This document shows positions 28,568 through 37,829 of a stretch of DNA of 64,000 nt, one piece after another. The translations under genes and the position numbers were made by a program. The notes under the pieces were generated by a model. That model searched no databases. It was not told where the DNA came from and saw only the letters and a program-made list of their open reading frames with translations. Position 1 is the first letter of the stretch; each line of letters begins with the position of its first letter. The DNA comes from Streptomyces sp. CB01373 (GTDB lineage: Bacteria > Actinomycetota > Actinomycetes > Streptomycetales > Streptomycetaceae), in NCBI RefSeq assembly GCF_002803075.1, contig NZ_NNBK01000012.1, positions 434,001-498,000 of the forward strand. The letters are read 5' to 3'.

Positions 28568-29827
28568 ATGCGGCGAAGCCTGGGACGGTACGAACTCACG
28601 CGTGAACTGGGCCGGGGCGGCATGGGGGTCGTATGGGCGGCGTACGACGCCGCTCGCGGCCGCGACGTAGCGGTCAAGGTCCTCGCACCGCGCGGCCGGG
28701 GCGCCGAACCCAGCACCCTGGAACGCCGATTCCTCCGCGAAACCCGTCTCACCAGCCGCCTGAACCACCATGGCATCCCCGCCGTCCACGATCACGGCAG
28801 CCAGGACGGCGAGTTGTACCTGGTCATGGACCTCGTCCCCGGCCGCGCTCTGGACTCCGTCCTCAAGAGCGACGGCCCGCTGACCGTCGAGCAGGCCGCG
28901 GACATCACGCGGCGCGCCGCCGAGGTCCTCGCCTACGCCCACGGCCAGGGCGTCGTGCACCGCGACCTCAAACCCTCCAACCTGATGATGACCCCCGACG
29001 GGGAGATCAAGGTCCTGGACTTCGGCGTCGCCGCCGCCCTGGAGCCCGAGCCGGGCGAGACCCGCTTCACCGCGCCCAACGCCACGCCCGGCACGGTCAT
29101 CTACATGGCACCCGAGCAGGCCGTCGGCAGGACGGTCCCCGCGAGTGACCTGTACTCCCTCGGCTGCGTGCTGTACGAACTCCTCACCGGCGCCCCGCCG
29201 TTCACCGACGGCAGCCAGTTCGTGCTGTACCACCGGCACGCCACCGAACCCGTGCCGCCACTCACCGACCGCCGCTCCGACGTCCCCGACGGGCTGCGGG
29301 CCCTCGTGGAGCGGCTGCTGGAGAAGAAGCCCGAGGACCGCCCCGCCTCGGCCGTGGAGGTGGCCGCCCTGCTCGCCGCCTGGACTCCCCGGCGGGCTCC
29401 GGCTTCCCCCGCACCGCCCGCACACCCGCGCCTCACCGAGATCGCCGCCGTGCGCCGCTCCGGACGCCCCGCCCGCGCCCTGGAGGAGTACGAGCAACTC
29501 ATGGCCACACCGAGCCTCGCACACGCCGACCTCCTCGCCGCCCGTGCCGGAGCCGCCCTGTGCACCGGGGCGCTGGGCAACACCCGTGAGGCCCTGAACG
29601 AGCTGAAGTCGGTGCTGGCCGAACAGCGCAGCCTGCTCGGCCCGGGTGACCCTGCCGTGCTGGACACCCGCTACGAGATCGCCGTACTCCTGGTCCGCAC
29701 GGGAGAGCGCCACGCGGCCGCGGAACTGCTGCGCCGGCTGGCCGAGGAGGAGGACAGGGTCCTGCCGGACGAGTCCGGGCCCGGACGCAGCCGAGCCCTG
29801 CTGGCCCGACTGCGGCGCATGACCTGA
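28568..29827 (+). CDS. Ser/Thr protein kinase 2 with C-terminal TPR-like region
   Basis: 419 residues. The kinase domain covers about 6-270: GRGGMG (15-20), Lys37 in VAVK, HRDLKPSN (131-138), DFG (151-153) and APEQAVG. After a Pro/Ala linker, about 295-410 is alpha-helical with TPR-like character (ALEEYEQLMATPSL, REALNELKSVLAEQ, AELLRRLAEEE), a likely protein-interaction platform. No membrane segment is seen. It precedes the helicase gene by 148 bp, which contain a candidate separate promoter. Tandem kinases beside DNA methylases recall Pgl/BREX type 2, but neither looks like the much larger PglW. Confidence 0.87.
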   Translation: MRRSLGRYELTRELGRGGMGVVWAAYDAARGRDVAVKVLAPRGRGAEPSTLERRFLRETRLTSRLNHHGIPAVHDHGSQDGELYLVMDLVPGRALDSVLKSDGPLTVEQAADITRRAAEVLAYAHGQGVVHRDLKPSNLMMTPDGEIKVLDFGVAAALEPEPGETRFTAPNATPGTVIYMAPEQAVGRTVPASDLYSLGCVLYELLTGAPPFTDGSQFVLYHRHATEPVPPLTDRRSDVPDGLRALVERLLEKKPEDRPASAVEVAALLAAWTPRRAPASPAPPAHPRLTEIAAVRRSGRPARALEEYEQLMATPSLAHADLLAARAGAALCTGALGNTREALNELKSVLAEQRSLLGPGDPAVLDTRYEIAVLLVRTGERHAAAELLRRLAEEEDRVLPDESGPGRSRALLARLRRMT

Positions 29828-29854
29828 GCCGGCGCCACCCTCGCACGAACCCCC

Positions 29855-29975
29855 AACTTTGTAATCTCTGTTCACACATGACGGGCCGTGTTACTCTCCG
29901 ACCACGCGCGCGTCCGGAGGGGAGACAGGCATTGTCTACGGGCGGCGTGGGAAGACGCCGAGGAGAACAGCGCCC
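29855..29975 (+). promoter_or_regulatory. Upstream region of the helicase-methylase operon
   Basis: An AT-rich patch (29855-29880) contains TGTTCACA (29869-29876), the same 8-mer as in the kinase/methylase divergent region. TTCACA followed about 16 bp later by TACTCT could be a sigma-70-type promoter. A GAGGAGA ribosome binding site precedes the ATG at 29976. Confidence 0.35.
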
Positions 29976-32900
29976 ATGACGCCTGCAGTTCAGCGTGCGA
30001 CCGAACGGACGGGGGCGGAATTGCTGCCCGAGGAAGGCAATCTGGTCGAGGTGCGTGGCCAGTCCTGGGTGGTCGCCCGCGTCGAACCCTCCCCGGCCGC
30101 CGACGGCGAGGGGAACCGCCGGAACGCGACCCTGGTCCATCTCCAGTCCGTGGCCGACGGCCGCTTCGGTGACACCCTCTCCGTCATCTGGGAGGTGGAG
30201 CCCGGCCGCCGCGTGCTGCCCGCGGGTTCCCTGCCCGACGCCTCCACCGGCGTGTACGACACCCCGAACCGCCTCGCCGCTTTCCTCGACGCCGTGCGCT
30301 GGTCCGCCGTCGCCTCCGCCGACGCCAAGACCCTCCAGGCGCCGTTCCGTTCCGGTGTCGCCGTGGAGCCGTACCAGCTGGAGCCGGTGTCGCGAGCGGT
30401 CGGCGCACCCCGCGTCAACCTCCTCCTCGCCGACGACGTCGGCCTCGGCAAGACCATCGAGGCCGGCCTCGTCGTGCAGGAGCTCATGCTGCGCGGCCGG
30501 GCCCGCCGCACCATGGTGGTCTGCCCGGCCGGCCTCACGCTCAAATGGCGCGACGAGATGGCCGAGAAGTTCGGCCTGGAGTTCACCATCGTCGACTCCG
30601 AGCACTGCGCCCGCCTGCGCCGCACCCACGGAACGGCCGCCAACCCCTTCCGTGTGCACCCGCTCACCATCGTCTCCCTGCCCTGGCTGCGCGGCCAGAA
30701 GGCCCAGCGCCTCCTCGACGAGGTCATCGGCGCCCCCGAGGAGAGCACCGACGGCGAGCACAAGCGCTTCTTCGACCTGCTGGTCCTGGACGAGGCCCAC
30801 CACGTCGCACCCGCCGCGCCCAAGCAGGTCTACGCCGTCGACTCCCAGCAGACCAAGCTGATCCGGCGCCTCGTCCCGCACTTCGAGCACCGCCTCTTCC
30901 TCTCGGCCACCCCGCACAACGGCTACCCCGAGTCGTACACGGCCCTGCTCGAACTCATCGACGACCAGCGCTTCGCGCGCGGCGTCGACCCCGACAAGGA
31001 AGCCCTCAAGGACACCGTCGTACGACGCCTGAAGTCGACGGTCACCAACGCCGACGGCACGCCCCGCTTCCGTACCCGCAGGACCCGCGAACTCCCCGTC
31101 GACTACACCCCGCAGGAACGCGAGATCCACCAACTGCTCGGCTCCTTCGCCGAGCTGCGCCGCAAGAAGCTCACCCCGAAGGCCCGGGGAGGCCGCCGTG
31201 CCGCCGACCTGGTGACGCTGCTGCTGAAGAAGCGCCTGTTCTCCTCCCCGGCCGCCTTCCTGCACACCGTCCAGGTCTACCTGTCCCACCTGGAGGACGC
31301 CGGCCCGGCGCGGGGACGTACGGCCGCCGCCGAAGTCCCCGAGTGGCTGGAGGAGTTCGCCGACCTGGTGGCCGATCTCGACGACACGGGATTGGTCGAC
31401 GCCGAGGACGACGCCCTGACCCGCTCCACCTCCCTCACCCCGGCGGAGGACGGCCGGGAACTGGACCTGCTGCAGGAGATGGAGCGCTGGGCCCTCACCC
31501 ACGAGGCGGCCCCGGACTCCAAGGCCGAGACCTTCATCAGCGAACTCAAGGCCGTCTGCCGGACACCCGACGGCAAGCGCTGGACCAACGAGCGGATCGT
31601 CGTCTTCACCGAGTACCGCGACACCCAGGAGTGGCTCCACGACCTCCTCCAGCAGGAGGGGCTGACCGACGGCGGCCGCGTGGAACGCCTGCACGGCGGC
31701 CTGTCCGCCGAGGAGCGCGAGCGCATCCGTCTCGGCTTCCAGACGGACCCGTCGCAGCCGGAGGGCAAGGTGCGCATCCTCCTCGCCACCGACGCCGCCG
31801 GCGAGGGCATCGACCTCCAGAACCACTGCCACCGCCTCATCAACTACGACATACCCTTCAACCCCAACAAGCTCGAACAGCGAATAGGCCGCATCGACCG
31901 CTGGGGTCAGAAGCACGACCCGGAGACCACCCACTTCATCGGCTCCGGTTGGCAGCAGGCCCAGGCCGGCTCCTACGAGGCCGACCTCGAATTCCTCTCC
32001 CGCGTCGCCAAGAAGGTCGCGCGCATGGAGCACGACCTCGGCTCCGTGAACGCCGTTCTCGCCGACGCCGTGCAGCGCCGCATGACGGGTGACACCGCCC
32101 CCGTCGACATCGAGAACGCCAAGCCCAAGCAGATCAAGGGCCGCCGCACCGGCGGCGAGGTCGCGCCCGAGCAGAACGTCACCGCCCAGACCAAGAGGCT
32201 CGCCGACCAGTACGAGGGCACCGTGTCGGCCCTCGGTCTGACCCCGGCCAACATCAAGCGCGTGGTCGAGACCGCCCTCGCCCTCGACCACCAGCCCGCT
32301 CTGCTGCCGTCCGCGTTCCGCGCCGGGCAGTTCGAACCGGGTGACCTCTTCGACGTGCAGCCGCTCTCCGGCAGCTGGGAGCGCGCCACTCGCGGCCTCG
32401 CCCACAAGCTGCGCGAGAGCGAGCAGCGCCCGCTCACCTTCTCACCGATGGTGGCCGCCCAGGCCCGGGACGACGTCGTCCTCGCCCACCTCAAGCACCC
32501 GCTCGTCGCCCTCTCCACGCGCCTGCTCACCGCAGCCGTCTGGAACGCCGACTCGGTCGGCCTCAACCGCGTCACCGCCGTCGTCTCCGACGACCCGGCC
32601 GTCACCACCACGCTGGTCTCGGCCTACGCGCGCTATGTCCTCGTCGGCACCGACGGCACCCGCCTGCACGAGGAAGTGCTGTACGCGGGCGGCTGGTTCG
32701 GCGACACCGGACGCTTCCGCCGCTGGGAGTCCGTCGGCGAACAGGGCCGGGTCCTGTCCCAGGCCCTCACCGACGGCACCGAGGCCGCCCCGCACCTGCG
32801 CAGGGAACTCACCGAGGCCTGGCCGAACCTCCGCGATTCGCTCTACCGGTCGCTCGAGGCCCGCGCCGCCGAACTCGGCCGCCAGCTGGAGAACCGCCTC

Positions 32901-33218
32901 GCCGACCGCCGGACCGAGGAGGAGCGCCGCATGACCGCCACCCTCGACCGCTTCGAGGCCACCCTGCGCACCAAGCTCAAGGAGGAGGGCGACGGCGAGG
33001 GGCAACAGCTCGCCCTGCTGTCCACCCACGAACTGACCGGCCACGAGCGCCGCCAGTTCGAGGACGACCGCCGCCGCTGGCAGGAACGCCTCGAAGGCCT
33101 CCCCGCCGAGCGCGAACGCGAACTCGCCGCCATCGCCGCCCGCTACCGCGAGCCCCGCTCCCACCTCTTCCCCGCCGCCGTCGTCTTCGTCGTTCCCGCA
33201 AAGGAAGCCCGCCGATGA
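29976..33218 (+). CDS. drmD: DISARM-type SNF2 helicase/ATPase DrmD
   Basis: 1080 residues. The N-terminal part (LVEVRGQSWVVARVEP, LSVIWEVEPGRRVLP, AVRWSAVASADAKTLQAPFRSG) matches my recollection of the DrmD family. The SNF2 motor is complete: LADDVGLGKTIEAG (Walker A GLGKT 156-160), LDEAHH (about 271-276), SATPHNG, ATDAAGEGIDLQ and QRIGRIDRWGQ (about 634-644). The C terminus is coiled-coil-like (RLADRRTEEERRM, ERERELAAI). In class 1 DISARM, DrmD works with a methylase and with DrmA, DrmB and DrmC against phage DNA. The stop overlaps the next start (ATGA), so it is coupled to the methylase. No drmA, drmB or drmC is in the window. Confidence 0.85.
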   Translation: MTPAVQRATERTGAELLPEEGNLVEVRGQSWVVARVEPSPAADGEGNRRNATLVHLQSVADGRFGDTLSVIWEVEPGRRVLPAGSLPDASTGVYDTPNRLAAFLDAVRWSAVASADAKTLQAPFRSGVAVEPYQLEPVSRAVGAPRVNLLLADDVGLGKTIEAGLVVQELMLRGRARRTMVVCPAGLTLKWRDEMAEKFGLEFTIVDSEHCARLRRTHGTAANPFRVHPLTIVSLPWLRGQKAQRLLDEVIGAPEESTDGEHKRFFDLLVLDEAHHVAPAAPKQVYAVDSQQTKLIRRLVPHFEHRLFLSATPHNGYPESYTALLELIDDQRFARGVDPDKEALKDTVVRRLKSTVTNADGTPRFRTRRTRELPVDYTPQEREIHQLLGSFAELRRKKLTPKARGGRRAADLVTLLLKKRLFSSPAAFLHTVQVYLSHLEDAGPARGRTAAAEVPEWLEEFADLVADLDDTGLVDAEDDALTRSTSLTPAEDGRELDLLQEMERWALTHEAAPDSKAETFISELKAVCRTPDGKRWTNERIVVFTEYRDTQEWLHDLLQQEGLTDGGRVERLHGGLSAEERERIRLGFQTDPSQPEGKVRILLATDAAGEGIDLQNHCHRLINYDIPFNPNKLEQRIGRIDRWGQKHDPETTHFIGSGWQQAQAGSYEADLEFLSRVAKKVARMEHDLGSVNAVLADAVQRRMTGDTAPVDIENAKPKQIKGRRTGGEVAPEQNVTAQTKRLADQYEGTVSALGLTPANIKRVVETALALDHQPALLPSAFRAGQFEPGDLFDVQPLSGSWERATRGLAHKLRESEQRPLTFSPMVAAQARDDVVLAHLKHPLVALSTRLLTAAVWNADSVGLNRVTAVVSDDPAVTTTLVSAYARYVLVGTDGTRLHEEVLYAGGWFGDTGRFRRWESVGEQGRVLSQALTDGTEAAPHLRRELTEAWPNLRDSLYRSLEARAAELGRQLENRLADRRTEEERRMTATLDRFEATLRTKLKEEGDGEGQQLALLSTHELTGHERRQFEDDRRRWQERLEGLPAERERELAAIAARYREPRSHLFPAAVVFVVPAKEARR

Positions 33219-36200
33219 GCCCCCGCCGCACCGTGAGCCGTGGAATAGCCGCCGCCAAGGCCCAGGCCACCGACGGCCGCCGGCAGCACCAGGAGTGGCT
33301 GGACCTCACCGAGGTCTCCGGCCCCTTCCTCACCATGCCCGTCCTGCTGCGGACCTGGCCCCAGCTCGACACCCTCGAAAAGGACGAACGCGCCCGCCTG
33401 CGCGCCCGCCACGCCGACTGGCAGACCGACACGACGGCGGGCCGCGACGAGTGGGTGGCGTACCTCCTGACCCGGCTCCTCGGCTGGAACGACGCCCTGA
33501 CACTCCGCGTGGGCGAGACCGAGCACCACGGCCTGGACCGCCTCACCCTGCGCGTGCCCGAGCACAACGCCGAAGTCCGCCCCGACTTCGCCCTCGTCGA
33601 CCCGGGCACCGACCTGGCGACCGAACCCAGCACCGAGGCCGCCGCCAAGCGGGTGCGGCTGCTGGGCATGACGGTCCCGGCGGGCACCGCGCCCACCGCG
33701 CGGACGGGCGGTGGCGGCGACTGGGCGGCGGCACCGGCCGACCGCCTGGCCCGCCTCCTCCGGCACCACGGGGTGCCGCTCGGCCTGGTGACGGACGGCC
33801 GCTGGTGGTGCCTGGTCTGGGCCCCGCTGGGCGGCGTCACGACCACGGCGGTCTTCGACACGATCGGCTGGAACGAGGCGGCGGAGCGGAACGTCGTCCG
33901 CGCCTTCGTCTCGCTGCTGCGGCGCCGCCGCTTCTTCGAGTACGACGAGCCCGAGTCGCTGGTGGGGCTCCTCAAGGCGAGCCTCGCGGCGGGCGAGGAC
34001 GTCACCGAGGCGCTGGGCGTCCAGGTCCGGCAGGCCGTGGAACTCCTCGTCGACGCCATCGGGCGCGCCGACGTCCGCGCCGTCGAGAACGGTGCCGCCG
34101 GCCTGCACGCGGACGGCGTCGGCGCGAGCGAGGTCTACTGGGCCTCGGTCGCGGTGATGATGCGCGTCGTCTTCCTCCTGTTCGCGGAGGAACGCGGCCT
34201 GCTGCCGGCGGACAACGAGGTGTATGCGCGGTCGTACTCCGCCCGCTTCCTGCGCGACGAGCTGAAGGCGCGGGCGGACGAGGAGGGCGAGACGTCGCTG
34301 GAGCACACGACGTCGGCGTGGCACCGCCTCATCGCCCTCTTCCACGCGGTGCACGGGGGAGTGGACCACCCCGGCTCCGGCTTCCACCTGCCCGCGTACG
34401 ACGGCTCGATCTTCGACCCCGACAAGTACCCGTGGCTGGAGCGCACGACCCCGCTCCTCCCCATCGACGACCGCACGGTCCTGCACATGCTCCAGGCGGT
34501 GCAGGAAGTCCGCGTCGGCAAGGGCAAGGACCGCGAGGTCCGCACGCTCAGCTTCCGCGCGCTGGACGTCGAGCAGATCGGTTACGTCTACGAGGGCCTG
34601 CTGTCGTACGACGGACGCCGGGCAACCGAGCACATGGTGGGCCTGATCGGCCCCGAGGGCCTGGAACACGAGGTCCCGCTGCGGGAGTTGGAGTCGCTGG
34701 CGGCGAAGGCGGGCGGTTCGCTGAAGACGCTGGCCAAGTCCATCCACGAGAAGTGGAAGGACCCGAAGCCCCCGGCGACGGCGGGCCAGTTGGAGAAGAA
34801 GCTCGCCCTGTTGTCGGCGGAGGACACGGCGGAGGCACGCCGCTGCCTGAACGCGGTGACGAAGGACCCGGCGCTGACGGAACGGCTGCTGCCGTTCGTC
34901 GGCATCCTGCGCGACGACCTGCGAGGCCTCCCGACGGTCATCCCGAACGGCACGCTGTACGTGGCCGAGTCCTCGCTGCGCAAGAACACGGGCACGCACT
35001 ACACGCCCCGCTTCCTGGCGGAGGAGGTCGTGCTACACGCGCTGGAGCCCCTGGTGTACGAGCCGGGGCCGCTTCAGACGGCGGACACGAGGGAGTGGCG
35101 GCTGAAGTCGCCCGAGCAGATCCTGGACCTGAAGGTCGCGGACATCGCGGTTGGCTCGGCGGCCTTCCTGGTGGCTGCCTGCCGCTACCTGGGTGACCGG
35201 CTGATAGAGGCCTGGGAGAACGAGGGCCGCACGGACGCGATGGTCTACCGGGCGGGGCGCGCTGTCGAGGTTGTCACGGCGGCGGACGCGGAACAGGACC
35301 CGGTGGTGGTGGAGGCCCGCCGCCAGATCATCGAGCACTGTCTGTACGGGGTGGACATCAACCCCATGGCGGTGGAGATGGCCAAGCTGTCGCTGTGGCT
35401 GGTGTCCATGGACCCGGAGCGCCCGTTCACCTTCCTGGACGACCGGTTGGTGTGCGGGGACTCGCTCCTGGGCGTGCACAGCATGGAGCAGATCCAGGGC
35501 GTGCACATGAAGCCGGTGCAGCAGGCCGACATCTTGGCCGAGCAGGCACGCGAGTTGGTGGATCAGCTGACGCGGGAGCGGTTGGCAATCACCGCCATCA
35601 AGGGCGTGGATCTACCGGCACTCCAGAAGAAGCGGGAGCGCCTGGAGGAGGTCAACCGGCACTCGCGGCGGCTGCGGCTGGTGGGTGACCTGATCGCGGG
35701 GGCGGCGCTGGGTACGTGTGCTTCGGGGCGGGTGCCGTGGTACGAGGAGGACGGTGGGGAGCGGGTCCGGGATCTGTTCCCGCGAGTTGCGTTGATCGTC
35801 CAGCGGATCATGGAGGAGGAGGAGGTCGAGGACGAATCCGAGGTGGTGCGCGAGGCTCGGGCTACGGCGGAGGAGTGGCTGGAGGCCGAGCTGCCGGAGG
35901 GGGCGCTGGAGCGGCGGCCGGTGCATTGGCCGTTGGTGTTTCCGGAGGTGTTCACGCGGCGGGGTGGGTTTGATGCGGTCGTAGGGAATCCACCGTTCCT
36001 CGGGGGGCAGAAGCTTACGGGTGCCATGGGTGAGGCGTACCGCGAATACCTGGTCGATCACCTCGCGGGAGGTATGCGGGGGAGTGCCGACCTCGTCGCC
36101 TATTTCACTTTGGGTGTACACGGATTGCTCAACGACGGCGGTTACACAGGGCTTGTCGCTACGAACACCCTGGCGCAGGGCGACACGCGCGAGGTCGGTC

Positions 36201-37537
36201 TCGATCAGTTGGAGCGGGCCGGTGTGACGATCCGGCGGGCCGTCAAGAGCGCGAAGTGGCCATCCAGCTCGGCAAGCCTGGAGTACTGCGCAGTGTGGAC
36301 CTCTCAGCGAAGGCTCGGTGAGTCAGCCGAGTATGTGCTCGGCGGCCAAAAGGTGATGAACGGGATTTCGACTTCACTGAATCCCGGTACTCGCGAAGCT
36401 TCTTGGGCGGAGAGACTGGCAGGGAACGGCGGCGTCTCCTTCGTCGGTTCTTACGTTCTCGGGCTCGGTTTCACGCTGCCCGAAAGCGAGGCGCGGGCAT
36501 GGATCGCAGGGGACGAGAGGTATGCGGAGGTGCTGTTCCCATATTTGAATGGGCAGGATTTGAACAACCACCCCCAGCACAGTACCGATCGATGGGTGAT
36601 CGACTTCCGTGACAGGTCGGAGAAGGACGCCCAGCGCTATCCCGGGGCCTATGAGAAGGTGCTGCGTGAGGTCAAGCCTGAGCGGGATGCGAACAATCGC
36701 AAGGTCTATCGCGACTACTGGTGGCAGTATGCGGAGAAGCGCCCGGCCATGATGAAGGCCATCGACCGGCTCGAACGATGCATCGTCATCACCCGTCACA
36801 GCAAGTCTGTCATGCCGGTCATGGTGCCCACTGGCCAGGTCTACAGTGAGGCCACGATTGTTTTTGCGGCCGACGACACCGCTCTTCTCGCATTCCTCAG
36901 CAGCGCTCCGCACTACTGGTGGGCGATCGACCGTGCCGGGACTATCAGGAACGATCTCCGTTACACCCCGAGTGATGTCTTCGAGACCCTCGCTCGCCCT
37001 CCGCTCGACAACCAACTCCGCGCGGCTGGGGCCCGGCTCGACACCTACCGTCGTGACGTGCTGCTGCGCCGCGACATCGGCTTGACGGACACCTACAACC
37101 TGGTTCATGACGAGGCATGCCAGGATGAAGATATCGTCGAACTCCGCCGTATCCACGAGGAGATCGACAGAGCTACCGTCGCCGCCTACGGATGGCAGGA
37201 TCTCCTAGACGACTCCGGGCAGACTTTGCCCGCCGGCCCGACACACGAGACGTTTCCGCTCCACCATGGCTTTCACGAGACCGACCAGGGCACCCGCTAC
37301 ACCATCGGCCTTCTTGCCCGAACCGAGATCATCGACCGCCTGCGCCAGCTGAACCACCAGGCCTATGCCGACGAGGTTCATCTCCGCCGTCACAAGGGAG
37401 TGACGGACGAGAAGGCGAGGGAGAAGCACTCCGACCTGCCCCCGCCGTCGCCCGAGGTCGTCATGCAGCGCAAGGCGGAGCTGGCCGCGCGAGGTGGGTC
37501 GGATTTCGGTGAGGGCGCCGAGGGTGCCCTGTTCTGA
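33215..37537 (+). CDS. Large Eco57I-type N6-adenine DNA methylase, candidate DrmMI
   Basis: 1440 residues, ATG inside the helicase stop. The N-terminal 600 residues resemble the helical/BREX-like methylase leader (VEQIGYVYEGLLSYD, SSLRKNTGTHYTPRFLAEEVV). The methylase core has motif I as DIAVGSAAFLVAA (about 643), INPMAVEMAKLSLWL and catalytic NPPF (about 925). The C-terminal third should recognise DNA (YLNGQDLNN, FRDRSEKDAQRYP, STSLNPGTREAS). No clear PD-(D/E)xK nuclease is seen at the N terminus. It likely marks self DNA for the DrmD system. From about 35.5 kb on, GC content falls from about 73 to 58 percent in spot counts, suggesting a swapped specificity half. Confidence 0.85.
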   Translation: MSPRRTVSRGIAAAKAQATDGRRQHQEWLDLTEVSGPFLTMPVLLRTWPQLDTLEKDERARLRARHADWQTDTTAGRDEWVAYLLTRLLGWNDALTLRVGETEHHGLDRLTLRVPEHNAEVRPDFALVDPGTDLATEPSTEAAAKRVRLLGMTVPAGTAPTARTGGGGDWAAAPADRLARLLRHHGVPLGLVTDGRWWCLVWAPLGGVTTTAVFDTIGWNEAAERNVVRAFVSLLRRRRFFEYDEPESLVGLLKASLAAGEDVTEALGVQVRQAVELLVDAIGRADVRAVENGAAGLHADGVGASEVYWASVAVMMRVVFLLFAEERGLLPADNEVYARSYSARFLRDELKARADEEGETSLEHTTSAWHRLIALFHAVHGGVDHPGSGFHLPAYDGSIFDPDKYPWLERTTPLLPIDDRTVLHMLQAVQEVRVGKGKDREVRTLSFRALDVEQIGYVYEGLLSYDGRRATEHMVGLIGPEGLEHEVPLRELESLAAKAGGSLKTLAKSIHEKWKDPKPPATAGQLEKKLALLSAEDTAEARRCLNAVTKDPALTERLLPFVGILRDDLRGLPTVIPNGTLYVAESSLRKNTGTHYTPRFLAEEVVLHALEPLVYEPGPLQTADTREWRLKSPEQILDLKVADIAVGSAAFLVAACRYLGDRLIEAWENEGRTDAMVYRAGRAVEVVTAADAEQDPVVVEARRQIIEHCLYGVDINPMAVEMAKLSLWLVSMDPERPFTFLDDRLVCGDSLLGVHSMEQIQGVHMKPVQQADILAEQARELVDQLTRERLAITAIKGVDLPALQKKRERLEEVNRHSRRLRLVGDLIAGAALGTCASGRVPWYEEDGGERVRDLFPRVALIVQRIMEEEEVEDESEVVREARATAEEWLEAELPEGALERRPVHWPLVFPEVFTRRGGFDAVVGNPPFLGGQKLTGAMGEAYREYLVDHLAGGMRGSADLVAYFTLGVHGLLNDGGYTGLVATNTLAQGDTREVGLDQLERAGVTIRRAVKSAKWPSSSASLEYCAVWTSQRRLGESAEYVLGGQKVMNGISTSLNPGTREASWAERLAGNGGVSFVGSYVLGLGFTLPESEARAWIAGDERYAEVLFPYLNGQDLNNHPQHSTDRWVIDFRDRSEKDAQRYPGAYEKVLREVKPERDANNRKVYRDYWWQYAEKRPAMMKAIDRLERCIVITRHSKSVMPVMVPTGQVYSEATIVFAADDTALLAFLSSAPHYWWAIDRAGTIRNDLRYTPSDVFETLARPPLDNQLRAAGARLDTYRRDVLLRRDIGLTDTYNLVHDEACQDEDIVELRRIHEEIDRATVAAYGWQDLLDDSGQTLPAGPTHETFPLHHGFHETDQGTRYTIGLLARTEIIDRLRQLNHQAYADEVHLRRHKGVTDEKAREKHSDLPPPSPEVVMQRKAELAARGGSDFGEGAEGALF

Positions 37538-37549
37538 GTCGACGGCATG

Positions 37550-37598
37550 ACAACGGGCTCGTTCACTTCAGCTCAAGTGACTTGTACGAGCCCGTTGT
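37550..37598. terminator. Bidirectional terminator hairpin closing the methylase operon
   Basis: An outer 13-bp perfect stem (37550-37562 with 37586-37598) encloses an inner 6-bp stem (37563-37568 with 37575-37580). It lies between the methylase stop and the convergent DUF397 gene stop. Confidence 0.8.
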
Positions 37599-37622
37599 TC
37601 CGCTCGGAAGCGTTGCTTGGCT

Positions 37623-37829
37623 CTACTCCGCAGCAAATGCCAGGAAGGTCGCCCACTCGCCCCGGCCGACCCGCAACACCGGCCCGCCAACCGCAGCCTT
37701 CGAGTCCCGTACGTACACGGCGTCCAGGTTGGCGGCCACCTCCACGCAGTCGCCGCCGTCCGATCCGCTGTAGCTGCTCTTGAACCAGTGCAGCGCGTTC
37801 ACGTTCTCGGCAACCTGCTCCACACTCAT
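37623..37829 (-). CDS. DUF397 protein
   Basis: 68 residues, with the family signature WFKSSYSGSDGGDCVEVA and VYVRDSKAAVGGPVL. The ATG overlaps the stop of the XRE regulator gene by 4 bp, so the pair is translationally coupled. DUF397 proteins are small Streptomyces partners of XRE/DUF5753 regulators, proposed to act as antitoxin-like or signalling partners (WhiJ-type systems). Confidence 0.88.
   Translation of the reverse strand: MSVEQVAENVNALHWFKSSYSGSDGGDCVEVAANLDAVYVRDSKAAVGGPVLRVGRGEWATFLAFAAE

Noticed and set aside
25401..37537. Complete DISARM or BREX/Pgl locus
   Set aside because: No DrmA, DrmB (DUF1998), DrmC (phospholipase D), PglZ or BrxC/PglY-like gene is visible in the window; the kinases lack PglW size and domains.
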